Source: Elephas maximus indicus (lineage: Eukaryota > Chordata > Mammalia > Proboscidea > Elephantidae). Taken from it: 64,000 nt of DNA. The stretch spans positions 103,616,480 through 103,680,479 of the forward strand of contig NC_064825.1 of NCBI RefSeq assembly GCF_024166365.1, written 5' to 3'. The stretch's first letter is position 1. Every line of letters begins with the position of its first letter. Positions 1 to 9,776 of this stretch are shown piece after piece. The notes under the pieces are model-generated. The model was not told where the DNA came from, did not search any database, and saw only the letters and a list, made by a program, of their open reading frames with translations. The position numbers and the translations under genes are program-made.

Positions 1-146
1 TAGGTCTTTCAGGCTCTCTATCATGTTATTATTCCATCTTTGTCAGGTTTCTCTCATTGGGGCTCTATGTTAGAGTATTAAATTCTACCTGGTTAGGAAC
101 CATACCATCATTTCACTACCCAGTTTTTAATACTTTTAAAACTTTT

Positions 147-294
147 TTTGCCATTGAGCTGATTCCAACTCATAGCAAGCCTATCGGACAGAGTAGAACT
201 GCCCCATGGGGTTTCCAAGGAGTGGCTGGGGGATTTGAACTGCCAATGTTTTGGTTAGCAGCCGAGCTCTTAACCACTCTGTCATCAGGGATTC
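147..294 (-). repeat. AfroSINE
   Basis: This is a tRNA-derived afrotherian SINE in reverse orientation. The 3' part (gattccaactcatagcaag) comes first and the tRNA-like B box (tttgaactgcc) lies near 235-245. It has the short form with the internal deletion. It is moderately diverged, so not a very young insertion. Confidence 0.9.
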
Positions 295-454
295 CTTTAT
301 TCTATGACACTAATGTGAGAGTTTTATTTGGGAAGCTGCTAGGGGGAGGAGGAGGTAATTTGTTGCAATTGTGTTTCTCCTGAGCAAGGGGAAAAAAGAA
401 AAGTAGAGAGAATTGTGAATAAATAAATAAATAAAACCAAGAAGTCTGGGTTAA

Positions 455-660
455 AAATAGCTCTCATTTATCAAGAGCTTCTGTTAAGTGCTTATATGTT
501 TTATATCACATTTAGTCCTTTTAACAACTATGTTAACTATAAATTATTATCTATTTCAAAAAATAAGCAAATCAGTTCACAAGGACACAGGATATGGGGT
601 AGTAGAGCCAAGAGTTGGCTGCTGACTGAAACAATTCCCCTCTTAACCACACCTCAGGCC
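455..660 (-). repeat. MIR (ancient SINE)
   Basis: The stretch follows the reverse complement of the MIR consensus: an 'aagtgcttatatgtttta...catttagtcctttt' core, a degraded 'atctatttcaaaaaataagcaaatc' and a tail where the tRNA-derived part would be. It is heavily diverged, as expected of an element that predates placental mammals. Confidence 0.5.
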
Positions 661-1500
661 TGATCTCTGAGGAGGGTAAAAGAAAACTCAGCCAGATGTC
701 ATGGTTTTGTTTTTCCTCAGTCCTTTTGAGCCCAAGGCACCTAAAACTGTCCTTTCCTCTCAAAGGTAGGTCACTTGCCCCTCTGGGATTCATCCCCTCC
801 CTCCCTTCACAATGATTCCATGAAATCATTTGATATAATTATTTTAAATTCCCCAAATGGATATTTTGTTTGTTTTTTTAAAATATACATCATGTGGTCT
901 TTTATTTTTTTTTCAACATAAAGACTTAGATATGACACGAGTGTGTGTGTAAGGATTTGGAATTTTATGTGAGAGTTAGAAAGTTCAATTCCAAGTAACA
1001 CTGGATAAGACAGAGAACAAAAGATGTCTGCTGTAGAACATAATGATTCTAGGGATCCCCTGGTTCCACTCATGGAAAATAATCTGTGAAGTAGACAACG
1101 TATACCTCAGCTGCAAAGCTGTAGCATGTGTGGCTTTGACCCAGTGGAGTCAAATGTCTATTTGATCTATGTTGTTCACAATTTTACATTTTTGTTAAGA
1201 AAGAATCTTACCTAAGTTATATGAGGTCATCATGGGCTGGAAGAAAAATATAGACAGATAACTTTAAACAATCTAGTTCTTTCTTATCAATCATTGTCGA
1301 TCAATATTCTCTGTCTCTCTATATAGCATAAACTGTCATGTTAACACTTGGGTGCTGTGAGGTTCCAAGAGTAACACACTAAGATTCTGTTCCTGGAGAG
1401 AAACAGACTACATAAATCATAGTGAACAATAAAAGACTGTATAGAAATAAAGTGTGATGAATTGCATGGCACCAACTCTAGGTGACAGAAGAATTTCTTC
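661..1500. other. Gene-free stretch
   Basis: I see no gene, RNA or clear mobile element here. The sequence is AT-rich with short T runs (885-915) and a short GT run near 942. Open frames of up to about 88 codons occur but show no recognisable protein. Confidence 0.5.
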
Positions 1501-1634
1501 ATTTTTTATTAAATTCAGTTAATACTTATTGAGTGCTTACTGTGTGCCCAGTTGTGAGGATACAGAGATGAATAAGTTCAGCAAGGAAGACAGATACAAA
1601 AATAATAATTATAATAAAATATGCTAAATACTAG

Positions 1635-1787
1635 AAACCATGGTGGTGTAGTGGTTAAGTGCTATGGCTACTAACCAGTGGGTTGGCGGTTTGAGTCTGC
1701 CAGGTGCTCCTTGGAAACTCTATGGGGCATTTCTACCCTATTCTATATGATCGCTATGATTTGGAATTGACTCGACAGCAACAGGTT
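1635..1787 (+). repeat. AfroSINE
   Basis: Forward copy. A box-like 'tggtgtagtggttaagtgc' is followed by B box-like 'ggtttgagtctgcc' and the 3' region ending near 'gactcgacagcaacaggttt'. It is inserted in the L2 remnant, tail to tail with the next SINE. Confidence 0.9.
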
Positions 1788-1813
1788 TATGCTAAATACT
1801 CCAGTAGCAGAAA

Positions 1814-1967
1814 ATCCCGTTGCTGTTGAGTCGATTCAAACTCATGGTGACCCTATAGGACAGAGTAGAAATGCTTCATAGGGTTTCCAAGGAGTGCCTG
1901 GTGGATTCAAACTGCTGACCTCTTGGTTTGCAGCCAAACGCTTAACCACTGGCACCACCAGGGCTCC
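1814..1967 (-). repeat. AfroSINE
   Basis: Reverse copy, short subtype, starting at 'ttgctgttgagtcgattcaa' and ending in the tRNA-like head 'ccaccagggctcc'. With the forward copy just upstream it forms an inverted SINE pair only about 25 bp apart. Confidence 0.9.
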
Positions 1968-2275
1968 AAATACTCCAATAGAGGGATATAAAAAGTGTGG
2001 AAGAAAGAATAAAAGTAAGTTAGAAAGCCAAGGTGTGCACAGTAAGTCAAGGGAACAGCAAATACAAAGAACAAGTTTGGGACGATGACACATAGATTGA
2101 AATGGCTGGAGTATAGGCTCTAGGGAGAGTGACGGCAAGTGAGGCTGGAAGATGAACAATGTCCAGGTCTTGGAGGGTCGTATATGCCATGATAATGACA
2201 TTGGACTTAGGCATTGGGAAACCATTGATGGATTTCAAGCCTATGCATGAGTTGATCAGATTTGCATCTTAGAAG

Positions 2276-3379
2276 TATAACAACGGCTTATATTCATTGA
2301 GGGCTTACTATGAGCTGAACACTGTGTGCCTTGTTGCATTTAACAGAAAGAGCACTTAAACCAATTTCCAGAGTTGAGAGCAGAGGTAAATGTACTCGGG
2401 TTGAAGTAACCAGGAAAATCTTCCAAGGTAATGGACATAGAGTAGGTAGGATTTGGAGAGGGAGAGAAAGAGAGGCAGGCAAACAAGGTAGTGGAAAATA
2501 CAAGAGGGATGCTGTTGTGTTGGGAATCAACTTGTACTTATGAGAAGGTGAGGAGACCTCTGAGTAGAACTGAGATTGTGTCTTGTTTATTGGCCACTAA
2601 GGTTGATTCTCACCTTCTACTGCCAAAAATGTTTGCCAATGACCAGCAAACTGTAACACAGAAACAGGGAATCCCGTGAGCTCCAAATATGTATTTGAAT
2701 TATTGTTTTACAGTGAGCTATAGCCTGAACAACTTCCAGATAGCTATTTCACCTCAGATATTAACATCTTCTCAATGTGTTTGTAAAAATTCATAAAGCT
2801 GTGGGATTAGTTAAAGCCATAGGACCTGACAGAATGTAGAAACTTAAATAGTTGAAGTAAGGAAAATATCAAAGAGACTCATTAGAAAGGGAGAAATACC
2901 AGTGAGAATGGAATTCTTGAGGGAGAAATGGAGGAAACAAGGGATTCAGGGGCAGAAAGATGATTTGAGAATTTCTAGGACAAAAACATGGTGAGAAAAC
3001 ATTGAGAATGGAAGAAACATTACTAATTTATATAATAGTTATTAGTGATGAAAACAGTGATTATTTTTTTCAATGTGGTATACTTGAAATAACATATGAA
3101 TTGGAATACGGTGATCAGCTCTAGTCCTGCATCCATTCCTTTAAGCTTCATTTTTCTTGTTTGTAATATGGGGATCATGGAGTGTTTGTAAGGTTGTTTG
3201 ATTAGTGTCTTGTATAGACTATTAAACAGCAAATGAATAAAAATTTACTACATGACTAAATACATACATACAGAAATAATTAAACCAGTCAGACAATATG
3301 TGTGGAAGATTTCTATAAACCACCAGGTGTTGAACATGCTAAAAAAAAAAAAAAAATTAGATTGGTTTAATGATTGCGT
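2276..3379. other. Upstream flank of OR4B1-like copy A
   Basis: No coding exon is recognised. A degraded MIR piece lies at about 2,278-2,350 and another around 3,100-3,200. The stretch at 2,925-2,965 ('aggaaacaagggattcagg') resembles 21,500-21,540 upstream of copy B ('aggaaacaaaggattcagg') at a similar distance from the receptor once a SINE is discounted. The tandem copies therefore seem to share at least about 500 bp of upstream flank. The 5' non-coding exon and promoter of copy A probably lie somewhere upstream, but I cannot place them. Confidence 0.45.
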
Positions 3380-3407
3380 TTGTTTTGTCTCAAGATTCTT
3401 CTCTCAG
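3380..3407 (+). promoter_or_regulatory. Splice acceptor before OR4B1-like copy A
   Basis: A pyrimidine-rich tract ends in 'ttcttctctcag' with AG at 3,406-3,407, 24 bases before the chosen ATG. Mammalian OR genes usually have an intron in the 5' UTR and a single coding exon, and an acceptor at this place fits. It also shows that the ATG at 3,252 of the longer open frame lies in the intron and is not the real start. Confidence 0.7.
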
Positions 3408-3431
3408 GTCCATCTTCTCCAAATGGAACTC

Positions 3432-4382
3432 ATGGCCAGTACAAATAATGTGACTGAGTTAATTCTCACTGGTCTTTTCCATGATCCAGAGGTGCAGAGA
3501 GTGTGCTTTGTGGTGTTTCTTTCCGTGTACCTGGCCACGGTGGTGGGCAATGGCCTCATCGTGTTGACAGTCAGTGTCAGCAAGAGTCTACAGTCCCCTA
3601 TGTACTTCTTCCTTAGCTACCTGTCCCTGGTGGAGATCAGTTATTCCTCCACTGTTGTCCCTAAGTTCATCACAGACTTAATGACCAAGATTAAAACCAT
3701 TTCCCTAAAGAGCTGTCTGGCTCAGATATTTTTCTTCCACTTCTTGGGGGTCACTGAGACCGTTTTGCTTGTGGTAATGGCTTATGACCGCTACGTGGCC
3801 ATCTGCAAGCCTCTTCATTATATGAACATTATGAACCGTCAACTGTGTCATGTACTAGTGGCTGGTTCCTGGCTGGGGGGCTTTTTACACTCCGTAATTC
3901 AGGTTCTTATCACCATCCAATTGCCCTTTTGTGGCCCAAATATAATTGACCACTATCTCTGTGACCTTCAGCCATTATTCAAGCTTGCCTGCACTGACAC
4001 ATTTGTGGAGGGTGTCATTGTATTGGCCAACAGTGGCTTAATTTCCTTGTGCTCCCTCGTCATCTTGGTGCCTTCCTATATTGTTATCCTGGTCAACTTG
4101 AGGAACCATTCTGCAGAGGGGAGGCACAAAGCCCTCTCTACATGTGCCTCCCACATCACAGTGGTCGTCTTGTTCTTTGGACCTGCCACGTTCCTCTACT
4201 TGCGGCCCTCTTCTACTTTCACTGCAGATAAACTAGTGGCTGTGTTCTACACAGTCATTACCCCCATGCTGAACCCCATCATCTACACACTCAGAAATGC
4301 AGAGGTGAAATTTGCTGTGAGGAGATTGTGGGGCAAGAAGAAGAACCCAGTTGTGGAGAGAAAATGGGCTAGTGATAAATAA
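3432..4382 (+). CDS. OR4B1: Olfactory receptor family 4, OR4B1-like (copy A)
   Basis: This is a 316-residue seven-transmembrane odorant receptor of the class A GPCR superfamily, expected in the cilia membrane of olfactory neurons and coupling to Golf. It closely follows human OR4B1 as I remember it (N-terminus MASTxNVTEL). Visible marks are the N-glycosylation site NVT at 6-8, TM1 GN at 39-40, PMYFF at 56-60, the ECL1 cysteine 95, MAYDRYVAIC at 116-125, ECL2 cysteines 167, 177 and 187, KALSTCASH at 233-241 and PMLNPIIY at 278-285. All are canonical. The ATG at 3,432 aligns with the human start and follows a splice acceptor; an in-frame ATG nine bases upstream (3,423) and one at 3,252 are less likely. 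The C-terminus runs about seven residues past the human 309. It is the only receptor copy in the window with no visible defect. The ligand is unknown. Confidence 0.93.
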   Translation: MASTNNVTELILTGLFHDPEVQRVCFVVFLSVYLATVVGNGLIVLTVSVSKSLQSPMYFFLSYLSLVEISYSSTVVPKFITDLMTKIKTISLKSCLAQIFFFHFLGVTETVLLVVMAYDRYVAICKPLHYMNIMNRQLCHVLVAGSWLGGFLHSVIQVLITIQLPFCGPNIIDHYLCDLQPLFKLACTDTFVEGVIVLANSGLISLCSLVILVPSYIVILVNLRNHSAEGRHKALSTCASHITVVVLFFGPATFLYLRPSSTFTADKLVAVFYTVITPMLNPIIYTLRNAEVKFAVRRLWGKKKNPVVERKWASDK

Positions 4383-4450
4383 AATGTATGTCTTATTATT
4401 CTATGTACTTAAAATGGATTTTAATTTTAGTAGGACATTCAAAATAGTTG

Positions 4451-4456
4451 AATAAA
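4451..4456 (+). promoter_or_regulatory. Candidate polyadenylation signal of copy A
   Basis: A canonical aataaa lies about 70 bases after the stop codon. Another overlaps the stop itself at 4,378-4,383. OR 3' UTRs vary in length, so use of either is unproven. Confidence 0.35.
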
Positions 4457-4689
4457 TATAAGGACTGAATGCTATTACTGCTGTGATTTCCCTTAGTGAA
4501 CAAAGAATGTCTGTATCCTGACATAATGTATGAAGGCCAGAGGTCAGATTGTCTCACTGAATCTTAGGAAAATTGATGGGCTCCGTGATAGCCACCAATA
4601 TCATGGGATTGGGTAATATGAAAACTTAAACCAAATGCAAAGGAAAACCTTTTTACAAATGTTTCTGTAAGCTTAAATTACTTTCTCCA

Positions 4690-4858
4690 GTGACCATGGT
4701 TATTTTACATACTTTGTCACTGCCCTTATCACTTTAATTGTAATTATTTTATATGTGTTTCTCTCTCATTAGACTCAAGGGCATAACTGTCCCTTCTTCT
4801 TTGCAGGTCTAAATGTTGTGCACATAGTTGGTGCTTTGAAAATGCTTGTTGAATAGAC
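4690..4858 (+). repeat. LINE L2 3' end
   Basis: The stretch follows the L2 3' consensus ('cactttaattgtaattattt', then 'attagactcaagggcataac', ending 'ttgaaaatgcttgttgaata'). A second short L2 tail lies at about 5,380-5,460 ('cctagcacagtgcgtggaac ... aaataaatg'). Both are ancient. Between and around them (4,460-5,600) I see no gene. Confidence 0.6.
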
Positions 4859-5617
4859 AGCCCTCTAGAGCCTGTGTGGCAATCCCTTCTATGTCAAATC
4901 TTACAGATTCTTTTTGAAAACTTTCATGGTGGGGAACACATCTCTTCCTGTTAAAATTTTGAGAGCTCAGGCTCTGAAATTCATTAGGCTGTTTTGATTG
5001 TGTCTCAGTCACAACTAAGGTCCAAATCATTTCTTTGGGCAACTGTTTTCTCATAAATATAATCAGACTAACAATAGCATGAAATTTGGAAGGTTGTTTT
5101 GGAAATAAATGATATAATAAAGACATAAAGCTTTTAACAAAAAATCTGGGACAAAGTTTTTTCTCAATAAATATTAGGCACTTCCCCACCATTATTAGTA
5201 CCAGTGTCATTATTTTTATCTTGAGTGATGACTACTTCTCAGGCCATGGACTAATCTCCTTTCTGCCCTGTAGAGTTACTTAGGATAGACCCAATCTTGA
5301 GTCCATCCTAAAAGCTTTCAAGTATTTGAAGGCAGTTCAATCCTTTTCTTTTAAGACTTCTCTGAGCTAAACATTCTCTGTTGTTAATTGTTTTTGAATG
5401 CCTAGCACAGTGCGTGGAACACGGTAGGTGCTCAATACATATTTGTTAAATAAATGTTGACTGTAATGTAGTTTCCCTATTTTCTTTTCAGCTGAATATT
5501 CTTACAGTTTTGTTAATATGTGTTTTAAAGTATTTGGTTCAGAACTAAACTCAGTGGAATTACCCTCTCTTTCTTTCAACCCCTTGGTTGCATTGAGGTG
5601 GGCTAGGACTTTAGGAT

Positions 5618-6023
5618 TGTTCGTTCTTTTGGCAGTCCATGGTATAATCAATATTCTTTGCCAACACCATAATTCAAAGGCGTCAGTTCTTCTTTGGTCT
5701 TCCTTATTCATTGTCCAGCTCTTGCATGCGTATGAGGTGATTGAAAATAGCACAGCTTGGGTCAGTCTTCGAGCAAGACCACGTCTCAAATACTTTGGAC
5801 ATGTTATCAGGAGGGATCAATACCTGGAAAAGGACATCATGCTTGGTAAAGTAGAGGATCAGTGAAACAGAGAAAGACCCTCAATGAGATGGATTGACAC
5901 AGTGGCTGCAACAATTGGCTCAAGATAACAATAATTGTGAGGATGGCACGGGTCTGGGTAGTGTTTCATTTTGTTGTACACAGGGTCACTATGAGTCAGA
6001 ATCAACTGGGCGGCAACAACAAC
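5618..6023. mobile_element. RTE/BovB-type LINE, 5'-inverted (twin-primed) insertion
   Basis: The 3' part (about 5,769-6,023) reads on the plus strand and encodes the C-terminal RTE peptide YFGHVIRRDQYLEKDIMLGK. The left part (5,618 to about 5,768) is the neighbouring upstream segment read on the minus strand (SYACKSWTMNKED..., IPWTAKRTN). The pieces are adjacent in the element except for about 15 missing codons. A 13-bp direct repeat aggactttaggat flanks the whole at 5,605-5,617 and 6,024-6,036. This is the geometry of twin priming in target-primed reverse transcription. The element is dead on arrival. Confidence 0.88.
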
Positions 6024-6734
6024 AGGACTTTAGGATGCAGGCTGGGATGGGAGGCCTCTACTGATGTGAAGGTTTTTTTCCTCACTGACAGCTATGGACA
6101 GAACGTCATCAGGGAACTCTGAGTCGTTGGACACTGCATGGACAGATAATATCTCCTTTAACTCAACTGTCAGAATTCTCAGGGATTATCCCACCTCCTG
6201 AGGGCTGTGACTTGGTGGGTCTACAGAGAGCTCATTACTCACTTTATTCTCGTATCCCTGGAAAAATCACAAGATTCAAAAGAAAACATTTTTTAAAAAA
6301 ATTGTCTTAAGAGGCAGAGAATTTTGTGACAATTTAAAAATACTTTCTCAATTCACAGAAGTAGAAACAGCCTAATTACGCACTTAACATTGTTGAGCCC
6401 ATGTAGTTAGTCCTCAGTTGTTGATTCTGTCACAACATATAACAAAATTAAATGTATTTTTTTAGATAATAAATAATATAATCTCTTGGTAGAGAAATTG
6501 GTAGAATCAGACTACTCTGCATATGTAATTTTGTATTCTTTTCCCATTTATTATTTATATCTCTTTAGGTATAGTTTTGACTGTATATAGCAGGAAGAAA
6601 AAGCAAATTAATGAGTTAGAAGTACAGGAGTGGAGAGATTTAAAGAGATCCCATGCTACCAGAGATACAGACTCTGTTCTCTTCAGCGTGTATCTTCAAA
6701 CTCATGACCCCAAATGGCTGCTAGTGCTCCCCAA

Positions 6735-6918
6735 CAGCCCTGTCCAGTAGAACTTTATGAACTGGTGAGATGTTCTATATCTATGCTGTCTAATATGGTG
6801 GTGACTATTAGCACTTGAAATGTGGCTAGTATGACCAAAGAAGTGAATTTTAATTTAAATTCAATACACTTAGTCACATGTGGCTAGTGGATGCCATACT
6901 GGACAACACAGCTCTAGT
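6735..6918. mobile_element. Ancient MITE-like DNA transposon remnant (hAT-like)
   Basis: The segment is bounded by imperfect inverted ends ('ccctgtccagtagaacttt' at the left and 'gccatactggacaacacag' at the right) with internal 'cttgaaatgtggctag' and 'cacatgtggctagtgg'. This is a common mammalian non-autonomous DNA transposon whose family name I cannot settle. The rest of 6,037-7,200 shows no gene. Confidence 0.45.
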
Positions 6919-7203
6919 ATTTCATCTGTATTCCAAGAGACAGGAAGGGGGGAGTTGAGGTAAACTGACCCCTCTCTCTTTTAGCGAGGTTTCTCAAAAG
7001 TGCCATGCAGCACTTCTGCTTTCATCTTAACTGTATTGGACTTAATCACACTGTCATCCTTGTTTCTCAAAGGAAAGTCAAGGTTCTATTAAAAAATTCT
7101 GTTATAAAAGTGGACACGTATTCTGGGCACACTGAAAATAGCAGCTGTCTATTCTATTTCAACTCTTGGCTGCTCAGCGAACCCCTAATCCCTTCTTTCT
7201 ATA

Positions 7204-7425
7204 TCATCTGATTCATAGCAACCCTATAGCATAGAGCAGAACTGTCCCATAGGGTTTCCAAGGCTGTGAATCTTTACAGAAGCTGACTGCCACATCTTTC
7301 TCTCACTGAGAGGCTGGTGGGTTTGAACCACTGACCTTTCCTTTAGCAGCTGAGTGCTTAACCACTGTGCCAGTAGGGTTGCTATGAGTCAGAATGGACT
7401 CAATAGCAATGGGTTTGGTTTTCTC
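7204..7425 (-). repeat. AfroSINE (long subtype) plus a 3'-end scrap
   Basis: The reverse SINE at 7,204-7,377 keeps the internal segment ('aggctgtgaatctttacaga') lost from the short AfroSINEs. It runs straight into a forward 3'-end piece of another SINE at 7,377-7,425 ('ctatgagtcagaatggactc'). Confidence 0.8.
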
Positions 7426-8768
7426 TCTACGTATTTAAAAGGTTTCCATCAAATAAAATCTAACTGTTCCATGTACAAGTCAAAGTCTTTCTCTGCTCCT
7501 AATTTCACTCTGAGTTCGGGATCTCTGAGTGATCTCTTGGTCAGATTTAGATGTAGCTCCTTAGGAACTGGCAACCTATTACTAAGTGATAAACTTAACT
7601 ATTTTCAGCATATCAATGTACAATGAGAAGGATATAAAATAATCATAAGACAGCTTTTGCTTGGAAAAGGGAGGTGAAACAACATAAAAAAGACATTTTA
7701 AAAAAAATATTGAATTTTTGGTGAAAGTTAAGTTCCCACTTGACAATTTACGCACAAACTGTTCAGTGAGGTTAGTTACGTTTATCACAACATATCAAGA
7801 TTTTCTTTGTGTTCTGTTTGTTCCTTTTCCAGTACTCTGTTTCCCTGCCCCCTTATCTTCTCGTCTTTGCTTTTGAGTAATTGTTGACATTTTGGTCTCA
7901 TACAGATGATTTTTAAGTAGAGCACTTGTCTTATGGGTAATATCCTTCATTTTGTTTGTCACTCTGCTATTTTGCTAAAAAGATTTCAGGGCATAGCCTT
8001 GATTCTAGGCTGAAGGAGTATCTCAAGGCAAAAGTCTTGGGGAATCTTCTGTTCTCTACTGTTCCAGTTCGTTTGGATTTTTTAAATTTAAGTTCTGCTC
8101 CACATTTTTCTCCCATTCTATCCAGGACCATCTATGGGGACCCTGGTCAGAATGGCTAGTGGTGGTACCTGAGCATCATCTAGTTCTTCTGGTCTCAGTG
8201 TAGTTGAGGCGGTGGCTCACGTAGACTTGTTTCTTCCCTGAGCTTTTGGTTATCTTCTTATTGTTTTGCTCCTGGTGAGTAGAGGTCAGTAGTTGTGTCT
8301 TAGATGGTCACTTGCAAACTTTTAAGACCCCAGATGCTATTCACTTCCCTAGGATGCAGATCATGATTTTTGTGAATTATGTTTTACCAATTGACTGAGT
8401 TGTCCTATGAGACTATGGTCCTAAGCTTTCAAACCCTGAAAACCAATCTTGGAAGGAGTTTGTTTATGTCTGAGGAGTATCTGTATTTGTGTCTTCAATG
8501 AGTATAGGTGCCTGCACCCACATATTTGTATTTGTGCCTACCCATAGATACTTCTATCTGTTTTCACCTATGTACACACCTGTACCTATTCATATACCAA
8601 TATGCCTATATCCATTCATATGTGCTCAAACACTCATTTTTACTTTGGTTGTGCTGTGTTTACTACATCCACATTTAGTGCCACTTTTCCTATCACCAAA
8701 AATAACAAGACTCCAGGATCTGAAGCATACTTCCCTCCCCCGCCCACATAGCCACCACTGAACACTGG

Positions 8769-9291
8769 TGTTATAGATTGAATTGTGTCCCCCCAAAATG
8801 TTTATCACCTTGGCTAGCCCATGTTCCCAGTATTGTGTGGTCGTCCACCATTTTGTGATCTGATATGATTATCCTATGTGTTGTAAATCCTCCTGTCTAT
8901 GATGTTAATGAGGCAGAATTAGAGGCAGTTATGTTAATGAGGCAGGACTCAATCTATAGGATTTAGGTTGTATCTTCAGTCAATCTCTTATAAGATATAA
9001 AAGAGAAAATCAAGCAGAGGAGAGAGGGACCTCATTACCATCAAGAAAGACGCACGAAGAGTGGAGTGTGTCCTTTGGACTTGGGGTCCCTGAGCCGAGA
9101 AGCTCCTTAGTATAGGAAGATTGATGACAAGGACCTTCCCCCAGAGCTGACAGAGAGAGAAAGCCTTCCCTTGAAGGTGGCTCCCTGAATTTGGACTTCT
9201 AACCTCCCAGACTGTGAGAGAATATATTTCTGTTTGTTAAAGCCATCCACCTGTGGTATTTCTTCTAAAGCAGCACTAGATAATTAAGACA
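8769..9291 (+). mobile_element. Solo LTR, MaLR-like (ERVL group)
   Basis: It starts TGTTATAG and ends TTAAGACA, with a TATA-like 'agatataaaagag' near 8,995 and an aata-type poly(A) region near the 3' end. The 5-bp flanks actgg (8,764-8,768) and attgg (9,292-9,296) look like a target duplication. It sits in the 3' UTR of the older L1. It is a fossil of the same family as the LTRs at 13,706, 25,309, 40,703 and 61,559. Confidence 0.75.
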
Positions 9292-9610
9292 ATTGGTCTC
9301 TCTATCTATTCTTGTCTTATAAAAGAGGGATCATTCAATATTTATCTTTATATGCTTGACTTGTTTAACTTAGCATTATGCCCTCCAGGATCTCGTATGT
9401 CATAATATGTTTTGTGGACTCATCATTGTTCTTTACAGTTGCATAGTATTCTATTGTATGTATGTACCACAATTTGCTTATCCATTCATCTGTTGAGGGG
9501 CACTTCAGTTGTTTCCATGTATTTGCTATTGTGAATAAAACAGCAATGAACATAGGTATACATTTGTCTGTTCGTGTCATTATTTTTAGATCTCTAGGGT
9601 ATATACCAAG

Positions 9611-9776
9611 CCCTGATCATGCAGTGGTTAAGTAATAACATTGCTAACCAAAAGGTTGGCAGTTCAAATCCACCAGCTGCTCCTTGGAAACCCTATGAGA
9701 CAGTTCTACTCTGTCCTCTAGGGTCTCTACGGGTCAGAATCAACTCAATAGCAATGGGCTTGGTTTGGTTTTGGTA
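9611..9776 (+). repeat. AfroSINE with clear target duplication
   Basis: Forward short-subtype copy inside L1 ORF2. The flanks gggtatataccaag (9,597-9,610) and gagtatataccaag (9,777-9,790) are a 14-bp target-site duplication with one mismatch. This places the insertion after the L1. Confidence 0.92.

Larger units (their letters stand above)
1505..2275 (-). repeat. LINE L2 3' region, interrupted by two AfroSINEs
   Basis: The start 'aatacttattgagtgcttac' and the following 'gaggatacagagatgaataa' match the reverse complement of the L2 3' end. The body after the SINEs (2,030-2,275: 'gggaacagcaaatacaaag', 'gggaaaccattgatggattt') matches the adjoining upstream L2 consensus. The element is ancient and non-functional. 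The SINE pair at 1,635-1,967 landed inside it. Confidence 0.65.

Noticed and set aside
1635-1787. AfroSINE heads considered as tRNA genes
   Set aside because: A and B box-like words are present, but there is no cloverleaf-compatible acceptor stem, and the sequence continues into the SINE body.
3252-3431. N-terminal extension of the copy A reading frame (MTKYIHTEIIK...)
   Set aside because: It runs through an A-run and a splice acceptor tract, and family members start at the ATG at 3,432. It is intronic.
4809-5210. Open frame of 133 codons on the minus strand
   Set aside because: No recognisable protein. It overlaps an L2 tail and ordinary AT-rich sequence, so chance is enough.
8769-9291. 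LTRs considered as ends of a complete endogenous retrovirus
   Set aside because: No gag, pol or env-like sequence lies between any pair, each has its own 5-bp flanks or lies alone, and several sit inside other elements. They are solo LTRs.
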